Positions 37,405-46,995 are shown, numbered from the stretch's first letter. The stretch: DNA of 64,000 bases from Marichromatium gracile (GCF_004343155.1 NZ_SMDC01000011.1:62001-126000), one strand, 5' to 3'. A program made the numbers and translations. The notes: generated from the letters alone by a model not told the origin.

Positions 37405-38847
37405 ATGCACTTCGACGCCGCCAACCTCTTGCCGATCCTGCCCGAGATCGCGGTGCTGCTCACCGCCGCCATCGTGCTCGTGGTCGATCTCTACATCGCT
37501 GAACGTCATCGCGAGGTGATCCACGGACTGACCCTGATCGGTCTGGTGGCCGCCGTTGCCCTGACCGGCGCGGTCGGTGGTGGCGCCACCGAGCTGGTGT
37601 TCGACGGCAACGTCGTGCGCGACTCGCTGGCCGATCTGCTCAAGGGGGCGATCCTGGTGGTCAGCCTCTTGGTGTTCATCTATGCCCGTCCCTGGCTGCG
37701 CGATCGCGACATGCTGGTCGGCGAGTTCTACATGCTCGGGCTGTTCGCGGTGCTCGGCATGTTGGTGATGGTCGCGGCCAACAGCTTCATCACCGTCTAT
37801 CTCGGTCTCGAGCTGCTGGCGCTGAGTCTCTATGCGCTGGTCGCCTTCGATCGCGACTCCTCGCGCGGGGCCGAGGCGGCGATGAAGTACTTCGTGCTCG
37901 GCGCCCTGGGCTCGGGCATGCTGCTCTACGGCATCTCGATGGTCTACGGCGCCACCGGCTCGGTCGAGTTCGGTGCGGTGGCCGAGGCGCTCGCCAGCCA
38001 GGGCATGGAGAACAAGGTCCTGGTCTTCGGTCTGGTGTTCATGGTCATCGGCATCGGCTTCAAGTTCGGCGCCGTGCCCTTCCACATGTGGGTGCCCGAC
38101 GTCTACGAGGGCGCCCCGACCCCGGTGGTGCTGCTGCTCGGCAGTGCGCCGAAGATCGCCGCCTTCGGGCTTGCCATCCGTCTGCTGGTCGATGGCCTGG
38201 GCAGCCTCCATGCCGACTGGCAGGGCATGCTGCTGATCCTCGCGGTGCTGTCGATGGGGATCGGCAACCTGGTGGCGATCGCCCAGCGCAACATCAAGCG
38301 GATGCTCGCCTACTCGACCATCTCGCACGTCGGCTTCATCTTCCTCGGTCTGCTCGCCGGCACCGAGCAGGGCTATGCCGCGGCGATGTTCTACACCATC
38401 ACCTATGCGGTGATGGCCACCGGCGCCTTCGGCATCCTCATCATCCTCAGCCGCAAGGGCTTCGACGCCGAGCGCATCGAGGACCTCAAGGGCCTCAACG
38501 AGCGCGACTCCTGGTACGCGGCGATGATGGCCCTGGTGATGTTCTCGATGGCCGGGGTGCCGCCGCTGGTCGGCTTCATGGCCAAGCTGCTGGTGCTCGA
38601 GGCGGTGGTGCGCATCGGCTTCGTGTGGCTGGCGGTGGTGGCGGTGATCTTCTCGATCATCGGCGCCTTCTATTACCTGCGGGTGGTGCGCTACATCTAT
38701 TTCGACAAGCCCGAGGAGGATGCGCCGGCGCTGGTCAGCAGCGGCGGGGTGCGGGTGGCGATGTCGCTCAACGGGCTGGCGCTGCTCGCGCTCGGGATCT
38801 TCCCGGCGAGCCTGCTGGCCGTCTGTCAGGCGGTCTTCGGCGCCTGA
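37405..38847 (+). CDS. nuoN: NADH-quinone oxidoreductase subunit N
   Basis: The 480-residue antiporter-like subunit, last gene of the operon, has LGLELLALSLYALVAFDRDS, FGAVPFHMWVPDVYEGAPTP, RMLAYSTISHVGFIFLGLLA and GVPPLVGFMAKLLVLEAVVR. It is complete, with about 14 helices. The start at 37405 has a CTGGAAG ribosome site. A GC hairpin without T-run follows the stop. Confidence 0.98.
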   Translation: MHFDAANLLPILPEIAVLLTAAIVLVVDLYIAERHREVIHGLTLIGLVAAVALTGAVGGGATELVFDGNVVRDSLADLLKGAILVVSLLVFIYARPWLRDRDMLVGEFYMLGLFAVLGMLVMVAANSFITVYLGLELLALSLYALVAFDRDSSRGAEAAMKYFVLGALGSGMLLYGISMVYGATGSVEFGAVAEALASQGMENKVLVFGLVFMVIGIGFKFGAVPFHMWVPDVYEGAPTPVVLLLGSAPKIAAFGLAIRLLVDGLGSLHADWQGMLLILAVLSMGIGNLVAIAQRNIKRMLAYSTISHVGFIFLGLLAGTEQGYAAAMFYTITYAVMATGAFGILIILSRKGFDAERIEDLKGLNERDSWYAAMMALVMFSMAGVPPLVGFMAKLLVLEAVVRIGFVWLAVVAVIFSIIGAFYYLRVVRYIYFDKPEEDAPALVSSGGVRVAMSLNGLALLALGIFPASLLAVCQAVFGA

Positions 38848-38853
38848 TGTGGT

Positions 38854-38879
38854 GCGCGTGCCGGTGAGCACCGGCGCGC
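38854..38879. terminator. Hairpin after nuoN
   Basis: GCCGGTG-AG-CACCGGC (38860-38875), with flanking GCGCG arms, lies seven bases after the nuoN stop. No T-run follows, so termination is uncertain. Confidence 0.4.
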
Positions 38880-38983
38880 GGACTCGACATTCCCCGTCTC
38901 GTGGCGAGGTGGCATGGCGCGCTGGTTGTCTCGACGCGTTCGCGCAAGCTACCATGGCCGCTTTGCTCTAATGGAGTCCACGC

Positions 38984-39859
38984 ATGTTACGCGGCAGCAT
39001 CGTTGCGTTAGTCACGCCCATGCACGCCGATGGCACGGTCGATGAGGAGAGCCTGGGCGCGCTCATCGACTGGCATGTCGAGTCCGGGACCACGGCGATC
39101 GTCGCCGTCGGCACCACCGGCGAGTCGGCCACCCTCGACGAGGATGAGCACTGTGCGGTCATCCGCCGTTGTGTCGAGTTCGCCGCCGGGCGCATCCCCG
39201 TCATCGCCGGTACCGGTGCGAACTCGACGCGCGAGGCCATCGCGCTGACCCGTTGCGCCCAGTCGGCCGGGGCCGACGCCGCGCTGCTGGTCACCCCTTA
39301 CTACAACAAGCCGACGCAGGAAGGGCTCTATCTGCACTTCAAGGCGATCGCCGAGGCGGTCGACCTGCCGCAGATCCTCTACAACGTCCCCGGTCGCACC
39401 GCCTGTGACATGCACAGCGATACGGTGGCGCGCCTGGCCACGATCGACAACATCGTCGGCATCAAGGATGCCACCGGAGAGCTCGAGCGGGTGACGGCGT
39501 TGCGCGAGGGCTGCGGGCCGGACTTCGCCCTCTACAGCGGCGATGACGCCACCGGTTGCGAGTTCATGCTGCGCGGCGGTGACGGGGTGATCTCGGTGAC
39601 GACCAACGTCGCCCCGCGCGAGATGCAGGCGATGTGCGCCGCGGCGCTCGCCGGCGAGCGCGAGCAGGCCGTCGCCCTCGATCAGCCCCTCGCCGGTCTG
39701 CATGCCGAGTTGTTCGTGCAGTCCAACCCGATCCCGGTAAAATGGGCCGTCTCCGAACTGGGGCGCAGCCCGCGCGGGATCCGGTTGCCGTTGACCTGGC
39801 TCTCCGATGAATATCACGGACGTGTCAGGGCCGCCATGGAGCGGGCCGGCATCCTCTGA
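38984..39859 (+). CDS. dapA: 4-hydroxy-tetrahydrodipicolinate synthase
   Basis: The enzyme condenses pyruvate with aspartate semialdehyde in lysine/diaminopimelate synthesis. The 291-residue TIM barrel shows VGTTGESATLDEDEH (substrate loop), LLVTPYYNKPTQEGLYLHFK, ILYNVPGRTACDM (catalytic Tyr) and IVGIKDATGEL (Schiff-base Lys). GGAG is upstream of the start. bamC follows after 89 bases, the usual gammaproteobacterial pairing. Confidence 0.98.
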   Translation: MLRGSIVALVTPMHADGTVDEESLGALIDWHVESGTTAIVAVGTTGESATLDEDEHCAVIRRCVEFAAGRIPVIAGTGANSTREAIALTRCAQSAGADAALLVTPYYNKPTQEGLYLHFKAIAEAVDLPQILYNVPGRTACDMHSDTVARLATIDNIVGIKDATGELERVTALREGCGPDFALYSGDDATGCEFMLRGGDGVISVTTNVAPREMQAMCAAALAGEREQAVALDQPLAGLHAELFVQSNPIPVKWAVSELGRSPRGIRLPLTWLSDEYHGRVRAAMERAGIL

Positions 39860-39948
39860 TCGTCACGCCTGGGCCGGGGGAGGGCGCCGCAGCGCTACCC
39901 CCGGCCGGCGCCCACACGTCCCCCAACTCCACTGAGAGGTTGCTGACG

Positions 39949-41127
39949 TTGAGAGCAAGTTTCTGGCTGCCCGGTGTCTGTGCCGTGGCGATCCTGGTCC
40001 CCCTGATGGCCGGCTGCAGCATGTCCGCCGTCAACGACGCGCTGCCCGACCAGCGTCTCGCCTACAAAAAGCAGCGCGAGGCCGGCGAGAACCTCGAGGT
40101 TCCGCCGGATCTGGTCGGCAGCAGCTTCGACGATGCGCTCGATGTGCCCGGGGTCGTGGCCGGTACCACCACCTATTCCGAATACTCCGGCTCGCGCGCG
40201 GCGCGGGCGCGGATCGCCGCCTCGGGGTCCACCGAGGTGCTGCCCGAGGTCGCCGACGTCGAGCTCAAGCGTCGCGGTGACGAGCGCTGGCTCGAGGTCG
40301 AGGGTTCGCCGCAGCAGGTGTGGTCGCGGGTCGTCGCCTTCTGGCGCGAGCAGGGGATCCTGCTGCTCGACCAGAACCCCGCCATCGGGGTGATGCGCAC
40401 CGACTGGCTCGACAACCGCGCCGAGATCCGCAAGGACTTCGTCACCCGCATGCTGAGCAAGGTGGTCGAGGGGGTCTATGCCACCTCGACGCGCGATCAG
40501 TACCGGGTGCGCATCGAACGTGGCACCGGCGCCGGCACCACCGATGTCCATCTCAGCCATCGCGGCATGGAGGAGAAGCTGGTCACCAACGCCCTCGGCG
40601 ACAGTGCCGGGACGGTGTGGGAGCCCAGCGGTCGTGATGCCGGCAAGGAGGCCGAGATGTTGCGCCGGCTGATGATCTATCTCGGTGCCTCGACACAGCG
40701 TGCCGCCACGGCGGTCGCCACACGTGGCGATACGGTTGCGCCGCAGCGGGCGCGACTGACCGAGGACGGCGGTGTCCAGGTGCTGGCGATCGACGAGGAG
40801 TTCCGTCGCGCCTGGCGCCTGACCGGCTCGGCGCTCGATCGCGCCGGCTTCGCGGTCGAGGATCGCGACCAGAGTCGTGGGCTCTATTACGTTCGCTACG
40901 GCGGCGAGGGCGGGCGTGCGGTCGAGGAGGAGAAGCGCGGCATGTTCTCGCGTCTGGCCTTCTGGCGTGGCAAGGGCGACTCGGAGGAGGGGGTGCGTCA
41001 GTACCTGATCCAGGTCGAGGGCGATACCCAGAGATCCCGCGTCCGGGTGCTCGACGACAAGGGGCGGATCGACGACTCGGCCAGCGCCGAGCGCATCCTC
41101 GGTCTGCTGCAGGCCGAGATCCGCTGA
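39949..41127 (+). CDS. bamC: Outer-membrane assembly lipoprotein BamC
   Basis: The 392-residue protein has a lipoprotein signal peptide (FWLPGVCAVAILVPLMAGC) followed by SMSAVNDALPDQRLAYKKQR. Two helix-grip domains follow, with segments LVTNALGDSAGTVWEPSGRD and RARLTEDGGVQVLAIDEEFR. It is a BAM complex component that anchors to the outer membrane. No ATG fits. TTG at 39949 has GAGAGG nine bases upstream, while an alternative TTG at 39940 would sit directly against that site. Confidence 0.88.
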   Translation: MRASFWLPGVCAVAILVPLMAGCSMSAVNDALPDQRLAYKKQREAGENLEVPPDLVGSSFDDALDVPGVVAGTTTYSEYSGSRAARARIAASGSTEVLPEVADVELKRRGDERWLEVEGSPQQVWSRVVAFWREQGILLLDQNPAIGVMRTDWLDNRAEIRKDFVTRMLSKVVEGVYATSTRDQYRVRIERGTGAGTTDVHLSHRGMEEKLVTNALGDSAGTVWEPSGRDAGKEAEMLRRLMIYLGASTQRAATAVATRGDTVAPQRARLTEDGGVQVLAIDEEFRRAWRLTGSALDRAGFAVEDRDQSRGLYYVRYGGEGGRAVEEEKRGMFSRLAFWRGKGDSEEGVRQYLIQVEGDTQRSRVRVLDDKGRIDDSASAERILGLLQAEIR

Positions 41128-41475
41128 CAGCCCTGGCCTTGCCAGTGGCCCGTAGGTTGGGTTGCCGCTTCTTGGCAACCCAACGTCTGCTGCGATGTCC
41201 GATCATCGACCTTGACCGCCTGTGCTGAACCGAGGTGGCTCTTGGTGTCAGTTGCCGATGTCGATGTCGGGCTGTCCGTCGATGCGCCCTGGCGAGTTGT
41301 CGATGGGGTGATGTCTGGGCAAGCCATGCCCGACCTGGAAGCCGATGCATCTGCCCCGCCCGTGTCTCCTCGGCGCCCTGGCGATTGGCATCAGCCTTGA
41401 GCGATCCGAGGCGGGGCGCAGCTGCTCATGACCAGCGGTTTCAGGTCGGGCGAGGTCCTGGCGGTCCAGCCTCTC
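41128..41475. other. Intergenic, one hairpin, no supported gene
   Basis: The left end carries a perfect hairpin (annotated separately). A 62-codon plus-strand frame at 41212-41400 lacks a ribosome site and any recognisable feature. The minus strand offers only frames reading from bamC. Confidence 0.4.
41156..41184. repeat. Perfect 11-bp inverted repeat after bamC
   Basis: GTTGGGTTGCC and its exact reverse complement GGCAACCCAAC are separated by GCTTCTT. It lies 28 bases after the bamC stop with no T-run. GTTGGGTTGC-type dyads recur as short palindromic elements in many proteobacterial intergenic regions. It may act as a weak terminator or transcript stabiliser. Confidence 0.55.
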
Positions 41476-41769
41476 TCAGTCCTCGGCCTCGCTCAGCCAG
41501 CCTTGCAGCGCGTCGACCAGTGACTGCGCCTGGGCGCGGCTGGAGATGTTGAACTTCGACTGCTGTCGATACTCGCCGCTGCGTTTTTGATAGCGGCGGA
41601 TGGTGAACTTGTCCGGGCCGTAGCAGTTCTTGGCGCGGTCCCAGTCGCGATAGCGGAAGACGATGGTCGTCCAGCTCCCCTTGGAGAGGATCACCTTGTC
41701 GAGTTGCTGCGTGGTTTCGATCCCGTCCTCGACATAGCTGACGGACAGGTCTTCGACCGTTTCGGTCAT
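41476..41769 (-). CDS. Conserved small protein of unknown function
   Basis: I do not recognise this 97-residue protein. It is soluble and mixed alpha/beta: VILSKGSWTTIVFRYRDW then KFTIRRYQKRSGEYRQQSKF then a C-terminal helix AQSLVDALQGWLSE. The run of basic and aromatic residues on beta strands could suit nucleic-acid binding, but that is speculative. The start is well supported: AGGAG lies nine bases upstream of the ATG. It is followed on the same strand (upstream) by the ankyrin lipoprotein gene, 33 bases away. Confidence 0.75.
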   Translation of the reverse strand: MTETVEDLSVSYVEDGIETTQQLDKVILSKGSWTTIVFRYRDWDRAKNCYGPDKFTIRRYQKRSGEYRQQSKFNISSRAQAQSLVDALQGWLSEAED

Positions 41770-41802
41770 TGATTGAATCTCCTTGCTGATGATGGACCGC
41801 GT

Positions 41803-42453
41803 TCAGCGGTTTGCGCGCGCACCATTGCGCAGCAGCAATCGCTCGATGGTCCCGGCGTCCGGGCCGATTCCGGGTTGGCGCGCCAGTTCCAGTGGCAGAT
41901 GGCCCTTGCCGTCGACGCGGTTGACGTCAGCGCCATTGTCGATGAGTCGGGAGACGGCGTCGAGATGGCCGCCGGCGATGGCCAGGTGCAGCGCGGTCCG
42001 TCCCTGCGCGTCGGGTTGGTCGATGACCGCGCCCTGTTCGAGCAGGAAGGTATGGACGTCGCGGTCGGCGTTGCCGGTGGCGGCCTGCTCGAGCAACAGC
42101 CGTTGGGGATCGAAGGCGGCGCCGGCCTCGATCAGCATCTGTGCGAAGAGGATCTTGCCGTTGGCCAGGGCGACCTCGAGCGGGGTCTGGTCAGCGCCGT
42201 TGCGACGTTCGGGGTCGGCGCCGTGTTCGAGCAGAGCGCGACCGATGCTGACCCGATTGGTACGGGCGACGATGTGCAGCGGGTAATCACCGGCGCTGTC
42301 GGGGCGGTCGGTCCCGTCCTCCCAGTAAAGGTGGCGCTTGACCTGGTCGAGGTCGCCGATCTCGAGCGCGCGGAACAGGTTGAGCGTCGGCGGTGGCGGT
42401 TCGCTACAGGCGCCGAGTACGGCAACGAACAGGATGGGCAGTAAACGATGCAT
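41803..42453 (-). CDS. Ankyrin-repeat lipoprotein
   Basis: The 216-residue protein has a short lipoprotein signal (MHRLLPILFVAVLGACSEP, lipobox LGAC). Ankyrin repeats follow: DYPLHIVARTNRVSIGRALLEHGAD, QTPLEVALANGKILFAQMLIEAGA, RTALHLAIAGGHLDAVSRLI and GHLPLELARQPG. It is probably membrane-anchored in the periplasm and a protein-binding scaffold; its partner is unknown. It sits just upstream of the small unknown gene on the same strand. Confidence 0.82.
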   Translation of the reverse strand: MHRLLPILFVAVLGACSEPPPPTLNLFRALEIGDLDQVKRHLYWEDGTDRPDSAGDYPLHIVARTNRVSIGRALLEHGADPERRNGADQTPLEVALANGKILFAQMLIEAGAAFDPQRLLLEQAATGNADRDVHTFLLEQGAVIDQPDAQGRTALHLAIAGGHLDAVSRLIDNGADVNRVDGKGHLPLELARQPGIGPDAGTIERLLLRNGARANR

Positions 42454-42551
42454 CGGATGATGGGCGAGATCGCCGGCGACAAGGCTCGGTTGATGGTAAG
42501 GCCTGCCCTCGGGAAGGCGCAAGCCGTGTGTCAGGACATGGGGGCAGGACG

Positions 42552-42932
42552 ATGATCGGCAAGCTGGTGCTGACCCTGGCGGTGATCGCCGGGGCCTATC
42601 TGGTGGTGCGCGCGCGCTGGCGGGGCGACACCGCTCCGGGGATGCGTCCAGGGCTGCCCTCGCGCGCACTGCGCTGGACGGCTGCGGGGCTGGTGGTGGT
42701 GATGCTCGGGGCGAGCGGCTTCTATCTGCTGCATGACTGGCAGCGGGGGCGCGAGGTGGTCGAGGTGCGGGTGCTCAATGTCGCCAGCGGCGCCGAGACC
42801 CGCTATCTGGCGCGCCGAGGCTCGGTCGAGGGGCGGCGCTTCCGCACCCTCGACGGGATCGAGGTGCGCCTGGCCGACGTCGAGCGGATGCTGCTCGCGC
42901 CCGCTCAGGCCGATGTCGCGGCGGGTCCATAA
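42552..42932 (+). CDS. Small membrane protein of unknown function
   Basis: The 126-residue protein has two transmembrane helices (GKLVLTLAVIAGAYLVVRAR; TAAGLVVVMLGASGFYLL) and a soluble C-terminal part (VVEVRVLNVASGAETRYLAR; IEVRLADVERMLL). The ATG at 42552 has AGGA upstream. Its end overlaps the end of the convergent deaminase gene by 28 bases. I do not recognise a family. Confidence 0.65.
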   Translation: MIGKLVLTLAVIAGAYLVVRARWRGDTAPGMRPGLPSRALRWTAAGLVVVMLGASGFYLLHDWQRGREVVEVRVLNVASGAETRYLARRGSVEGRRFRTLDGIEVRLADVERMLLAPAQADVAAGP

Positions 42933-43486
42933 CGCACGCCGCCGCTGGCGACATAGGCCTCGAGGACGGCAATCGCGCGTGGGCGCAGCAGGTCGCGGGT
43001 GACCGCGATCCCGCGGTGCGCATAGTGCGCCACCCAGTCGGCGGGCTTGTCCCCCTCGTCGAAGCCGATCGCGCGCACGTCGCTGTCGCGAGCCCCGCAG
43101 TACAGGGCATCGACCCCGCTCCAGGGGATCGCGCCCATGCACATGGCGCAGGGCTCGGCGCTGCTCACCAGCACGCAGCCGCCGGGACAGGCACGCCCCA
43201 GATCATCGTCGCCGAGCCGCTGCTGGGCGCTCGCCAGCGCCAGCATCTCGGCATGGGCGAGCGAACAATGACTGGCACTGACCCGGTTGACCCCGGCGCC
43301 GAGCAGCCGCCCGTCGGCGCGTGCGAACACCGCCGCGCCGAAGGGGCCGCCACTGCGCTGGCGTACATTGGTCTCGGCCAGGGTGAGTACCAGCGCCATC
43401 TGCGCCTCGGGGTCGGGCAGGGGCGTGGCGTGGGACGCGAGCAGTCCGTCCAGCCAGTCGGGATGGGGGATGTGGATCGCTTGCAT
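42905..43486 (-). CDS. Nucleoside/cytidine deaminase-like zinc enzyme
   Basis: The 193-residue protein of the cytidine deaminase superfamily has zinc and catalytic motifs AHAEMLALASAQ (HAE) and SSAEPCAMCMGAIPWSGVD (PCxxC). It resembles guanine deaminase or tRNA adenosine deaminase relatives, and the N-terminal PDPEAQMALVLTLAETNVRQ fits the guanine-deaminase-like group. The substrate is uncertain. Start MQAIHIPHPDWL at 43486. Confidence 0.82.
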   Translation of the reverse strand: MQAIHIPHPDWLDGLLASHATPLPDPEAQMALVLTLAETNVRQRSGGPFGAAVFARADGRLLGAGVNRVSASHCSLAHAEMLALASAQQRLGDDDLGRACPGGCVLVSSAEPCAMCMGAIPWSGVDALYCGARDSDVRAIGFDEGDKPADWVAHYAHRGIAVTRDLLRPRAIAVLEAYVASGGVRYGPAATSA

Positions 43487-43649
43487 GCTCGATGTCTGTG
43501 GTGGTGGTCGGTGCCGGGAGGGTGACATGGCGCGTGGCATCGGGACAGCCCGGGGCTTGAATTTTGCCAGCCGCCCATAACCTCTCTCCCTGATCGCGCC
43601 GCGCCCTGCGGTGCCTGGACCCATGATCCTCTGCATAGGGAGCGTACGA

Positions 43650-44237
43650 ATGCGTCATTCGATCCTTGCCCTGGGCTGTAGTGCCCTGCTTGCCGCGACT
43701 CCGGTGCTCGCCGACTGGACCCTTGATCCTGAGCGCTCGCACTTGGCCTTCGTCTCGATCAAGTCGGGCGATGTCGCCGAGATCAACACCTTCGAGGAGG
43801 TGCATGGCGTGGTCGGTGAGCAGGGCGATGTCACCGTGACGCTGATGCTCGACAGTGTCGAGACGCTGATCCCGATCCGCAACGAGCGCATGCGCGAGAT
43901 GCTGTTCGAGACTGCCGATTATCGCGAGGCGCTGCTCGAGGCCAAGGTCGATCCCGAGCAGCTCGCTGCGCTCGAGGTCGGGTCGATGATGCCGCTGATC
44001 GCCGAGGGGCGGCTGTCGCTGCACGGTGAGACCCAGCCGATGACCATCAGCATGCAGGTGGCGCGGCTCGACGAGACCACGCTGATGGTGGCGAGCACGA
44101 AGCCGTTGATCGTCGATGCGGAGAAGTTCGGGTTGAGTGACGGTGTGGAGCAACTGCGCGAGATCGCCGGGCTCGAGCGCATCGCCCGGGCGGTGCCGGT
44201 GACCTTTGTCGTGACCTTCGTCGCCCAGCCGGAGTGA
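43650..44237 (+). CDS. YceI family periplasmic protein
   Basis: The 195-residue protein has a signal peptide (MRHSILALGCSALLAATPVLA) and the YceI beta-barrel pattern: DWTLDPERSHLAFVSIKSG, then RNERMREMLFETADYREA and LSLHGETQPMTISMQVARL. YceI proteins bind polyisoprenoids in their lipocalin-like barrel. The start at 43650 is favoured by the signal peptide; an upstream in-frame ATG at 43611 is unlikely. Confidence 0.88.
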   Translation: MRHSILALGCSALLAATPVLADWTLDPERSHLAFVSIKSGDVAEINTFEEVHGVVGEQGDVTVTLMLDSVETLIPIRNERMREMLFETADYREALLEAKVDPEQLAALEVGSMMPLIAEGRLSLHGETQPMTISMQVARLDETTLMVASTKPLIVDAEKFGLSDGVEQLREIAGLERIARAVPVTFVVTFVAQPE

Positions 44238-44333
44238 GTCGGTCCGGCGGGTGCGTGGCTTGACTTGTCCGTGGTGAGTTCGGACACTCGGGGGAACGCG
44301 GCCGAGCCGCGCGTCGACAGCGTGTCGGTGCGT

Positions 44334-44365
44334 GGGGTCAGACCCCGGGGCATGGTGCCCTGGGG
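44334..44365. repeat. Overlapping GGGGTC palindrome and GC hairpin
   Basis: GGGGTC-A-GACCCC (44334-44346) is immediately followed, sharing bases, by CCCCGGGGC-ATGGT-GCCCTGGGG (44343-44365). The alternatives are mutually exclusive. It lies between yceI and the small membrane gene; its role is unknown. Confidence 0.4.
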
Positions 44366-44398
44366 CGCGGTCGCGAGCGTGACGAGGTTCGTTCAACC

Positions 44399-44581
44399 AT
44401 GAAGTGGTATGCCATCCTGCTGGGTGCTGCGATCGGTGCGATCAGCGGTGTCGCGGTGGGTTATTTCCTGATCCCGCACCTGTTTTCCGGCAACTCCGGC
44501 GCCCAGTCGCTCGAGGGTGCGGTGCAGAGTCCTCTGCCCGCAGTCGCCGTGGTCGCGACGGTGCCCGTGCAGCCCGCCTGA
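44399..44581 (+). CDS. Small single-pass membrane protein
   Basis: The 60-residue protein has one glycine-rich transmembrane helix near the N-terminus (MKWYAILLGAAIGAISGVAV then GYFLIPHLF) and an Ala/Val/Pro-rich tail. The ribosome site is weak (GAGG twelve bases upstream). I do not recognise a family; it may be real because it sits in an otherwise empty gap with gene-like codon use. Confidence 0.5.
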   Translation: MKWYAILLGAAIGAISGVAVGYFLIPHLFSGNSGAQSLEGAVQSPLPAVAVVATVPVQPA

Positions 44582-44592
44582 TTTCATCCTCT

Positions 44593-44625
44593 CGCCGCCG
44601 GACGACGACCGTCGATCCGGCGGCG
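44593..44625. terminator. Hairpin between convergent genes
   Basis: CGCCGCCGGA and its exact complement TCCGGCGGCG flank a 13-base loop between the small membrane gene and fabA. No T-run is present. Confidence 0.45.
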
Positions 44626-44635
44626 TGTCAGCCGC

Positions 44636-45151
44636 TCAGAATCCCTCGGTCGAGGTGAAGAGCCCCACGCGCAGATCCTTGGCGGTGTAGATGGTGCGAC
44701 CGTCGACCTGGACGATGCCGTCACCGATGCCGAGCACCAGCTTGCGCGAGATCACCCGCTTCATGTCGATATGATAGGTGACCTTGCTCGCCTCGGGCAG
44801 CACCTGTCCGGTGAACTTGACCTCGCCGACGCCGAGTGCGCGACCGTGGCCGGGGTTGCCGATCCAGGCCAGATAGAAACCGACCAGCTGCCACAGTGCG
44901 TCGAGACCGAGACAGCCGGGCATCACCGGGTCGCCGGGGAAGTGGCACTGGAAGAACCACAGGTCGGGGTTGACGTCGAGTTCGGCGAGGATCTCGCCCT
45001 TGCCGTTGGCGCCGCCGAAGTCGGCGATGCGCAGGATGCGATCCATCATCAGCATGTTGGGGACCGGCAGCTGGGCGTTGCCCGGGCCGAACATCTCCCC
45101 GCGGCCGCAGGCGAGGAGTTCTTCCCTGTCGAAGGAGGCTTCTTTGGTCAT
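44636..45151 (-). CDS. fabA: 3-hydroxydecanoyl-ACP dehydratase/isomerase
   Basis: The 171-residue hot-dog-fold enzyme makes and isomerises the double bond in unsaturated fatty-acid synthesis. Active-site His and Asp are visible in [20 protein letters not shown]. The N-terminus [19 protein letters not shown] and C-terminus [13 protein letters not shown] match FabA rather than FabZ. The start [12 protein letters not shown] at 45151 is chosen by homology. No fabB is adjacent. Confidence 0.95.
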   Translation of the reverse strand: MTKEASFDREELLACGRGEMFGPGNAQLPVPNMLMMDRILRIADFGGANGKGEILAELDVNPDLWFFQCHFPGDPVMPGCLGLDALWQLVGFYLAWIGNPGHGRALGVGEVKFTGQVLPEASKVTYHIDMKRVISRKLVLGIGDGIVQVDGRTIYTAKDLRVGLFTSTEGF

Positions 45152-45270
45152 GATCGTGATTCTGCTGTCAGGAATGGGCGGGAGCGACGCCTGTCGTCGG
45201 CGTCGCCGCTCGGGGACGGCGCCGGGACGGGCCGTCGGGGACGACGGGGCGCGTTCGCCCCGCCGCCGGA

Positions 45271-46995
45271 TCAGGCGCTCGGCTGCAGCCGCTCGCGGAT
45301 GAAGTCGACGATGGCATCGACTGCGACGAGCTGCATCTCGGCGTCGCATCGGCCCTTGTACTCGACCATGCCCTGATCGAGGCCCTTGTCGCCGACGACG
45401 ATACGGTGCGGGACACCGATCAGCTCCATGTCGGCGAACATGAATCCGGGGCGGGCGTCGCGGTCGTCGAGCAGGACGTCGACCCCGGCCTCGCGCAGCG
45501 CGTCGTAGAGCTGCTCGACGGTCTCGCGCACCCGGTAGGACTTGCCCATGCGCATCGGCACCAGGGCGACCTCGAAGGGGGCGATGGGCGCCGGCCAGCA
45601 GATGCCCTTGTTGTCGTGGTGCTGCTCGATGGCGGCGGCGACCACGCGCGAGACGCCGATGCCGTAGCAGCCCATGGTCATGGCCGTGGCGCGACCGTCC
45701 TCGCCGAGCACGGTGGCCTTCATCGTTTCGCTGTACTTGCGTCCGAGCTGGAAGATATGACCGACCTCGATGCCGCGGGCGATGGTGAGGGTGCCCTGGC
45801 CATCGGGGCTGGGGTCGCCCTCGACCACGTTGCGCAGGTCGGCGACCTCGGGCAACGCCAGATCACGCTCCCAGTTGAGCCCGAACCAGTGCTTGCCGTC
45901 GCTGTTGGCGCCGGCGGCGAAGTCGGCGGCGACCGCCACCGCGCGGTCGACGACGCAGGGGATCGGCAGCTCGCGCGGGCCGAGCGAGCCGGGGCCGGCG
46001 CCGATCGCGGCGCGGATCTCGGCCTCGCTGGCCATGCGCAGCGGGCTGGCGACCTGGGGCAGTTTTTCGGCCTTGATGGCGTTGAGTTCGTGATCGCCAC
46101 GCACCACCAGCGCGACCAGCTCGGCCTCGCTGTCCTCGGCCGCGGCGACCACCAGGGTCTTGACGGTGCGCTCGATCGGCAGCCCGAAGCCCTCGACCAG
46201 ATCGGCGATGGTGCGGGTGTCGGGGGTGTCGACCAGGCGCGCCTCCTCGCCCGGCGCGGGGCGCGCGGCGCGCGGCGCCACGGCCTCGGCCAGCTCGACG
46301 TTGGCGGCATAGTCGCTGGCATCGGAGAAGGCGATGGCGTCCTCGCCGGAGCTGGCGAGGACGTGGAACTCGTGCGAGGCGCTGCCGCCGATGCTGCCGT
46401 TGTCGGCCTGCACCGGGCGGAAGTCGAGCCCGCAGCGGGTGAAGATGCGGCTGTAGGTGGCGTGCATCTCGCGATAGGTCTGCTCGAGCGAGTCGTCGTC
46501 GAGATGGAAGGAGTAGGCGTCCTTCATCAGGAACTCGCGCGCACGCATCACCCCGAAGCGGGGACGGATCTCGTCGCGGAACTTGGTCTGGATCTGGTAG
46601 AAGTTGACCGGCAGCTGCTTGTAGCTCTTGATCTCGCTACGTGCCAGATCGGTGATGATCTCCTCGTGGGTGGGGCCGAAGCAGAACTCGCGCTGGTGAC
46701 GGTCGCGTAGCCGCAGCAGCTCCGGGCCGTACTGCTCCCAGCGCCCCGACTCCTGCCACAGCTCGGCCGGCTGCACCGCCGGCATCGAGACCTCGAGCGC
46801 GCCGCTGCGGTCCATCTCCTCGCGCACGATGCGCTCGACCTTGCGCAGCACCCGTAGCCCCAGCGGCAGCCAGGTGTAGAGGCCGGCGGCGAGCTTGCGG
46901 ATCATGCCTGCGCGCAGCATCAGCTGGTGGCTGGCGATCTCGGCGTCGGCGGGGGTTTCTTTGACGGTGTGCAGAGGGAATTGGGATGTGCGCAT
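45271..46995 (-). CDS. proS: Prolyl-tRNA synthetase
   Basis: The 574-residue class II aminoacyl-tRNA synthetase of the bacterial type has an editing insertion. Motif 2 region ([20 protein letters not shown]), the INS editing domain around residues 240-380, motif 3 ([20 protein letters not shown]), and a C-terminal anticodon-binding domain are visible. fabA follows on the same strand after about 120 bases. Confidence 0.98.
   Translation of the reverse strand: MRTSQFPLHTVKETPADAEIASHQLMLRAGMIRKLAAGLYTWLPLGLRVLRKVERIVREEMDRSGALEVSMPAVQPAELWQESGRWEQYGPELLRLRDRHQREFCFGPTHEEIITDLARSEIKSYKQLPVNFYQIQTKFRDEIRPRFGVMRAREFLMKDAYSFHLDDDSLEQTYREMHATYSRIFTRCGLDFRPVQADNGSIGGSASHEFHVLASSGEDAIAFSDASDYAANVELAEAVAPRAARPAPGEEARLVDTPDTRTIADLVEGFGLPIERTVKTLVVAAAEDSEAELVALVVRGDHELNAIKAEKLPQVASPLRMASEAEIRAAIGAGPGSLGPRELPIPCVVDRAVAVAADFAAGANSDGKHWFGLNWERDLALPEVADLRNVVEGDPSPDGQGTLTIARGIEVGHIFQLGRKYSETMKATVLGEDGRATAMTMGCYGIGVSRVVAAAIEQHHDNKGICWPAPIAPFEVALVPMRMGKSYRVRETVEQLYDALREAGVDVLLDDRDARPGFMFADMELIGVPHRIVVGDKGLDQGMVEYKGRCDAEMQLVAVDAIVDFIRERLQPSA

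Noticed and set aside
41212-41400. 62-codon plus-strand frame after bamC
   Set aside because: No ribosome site, no family features.
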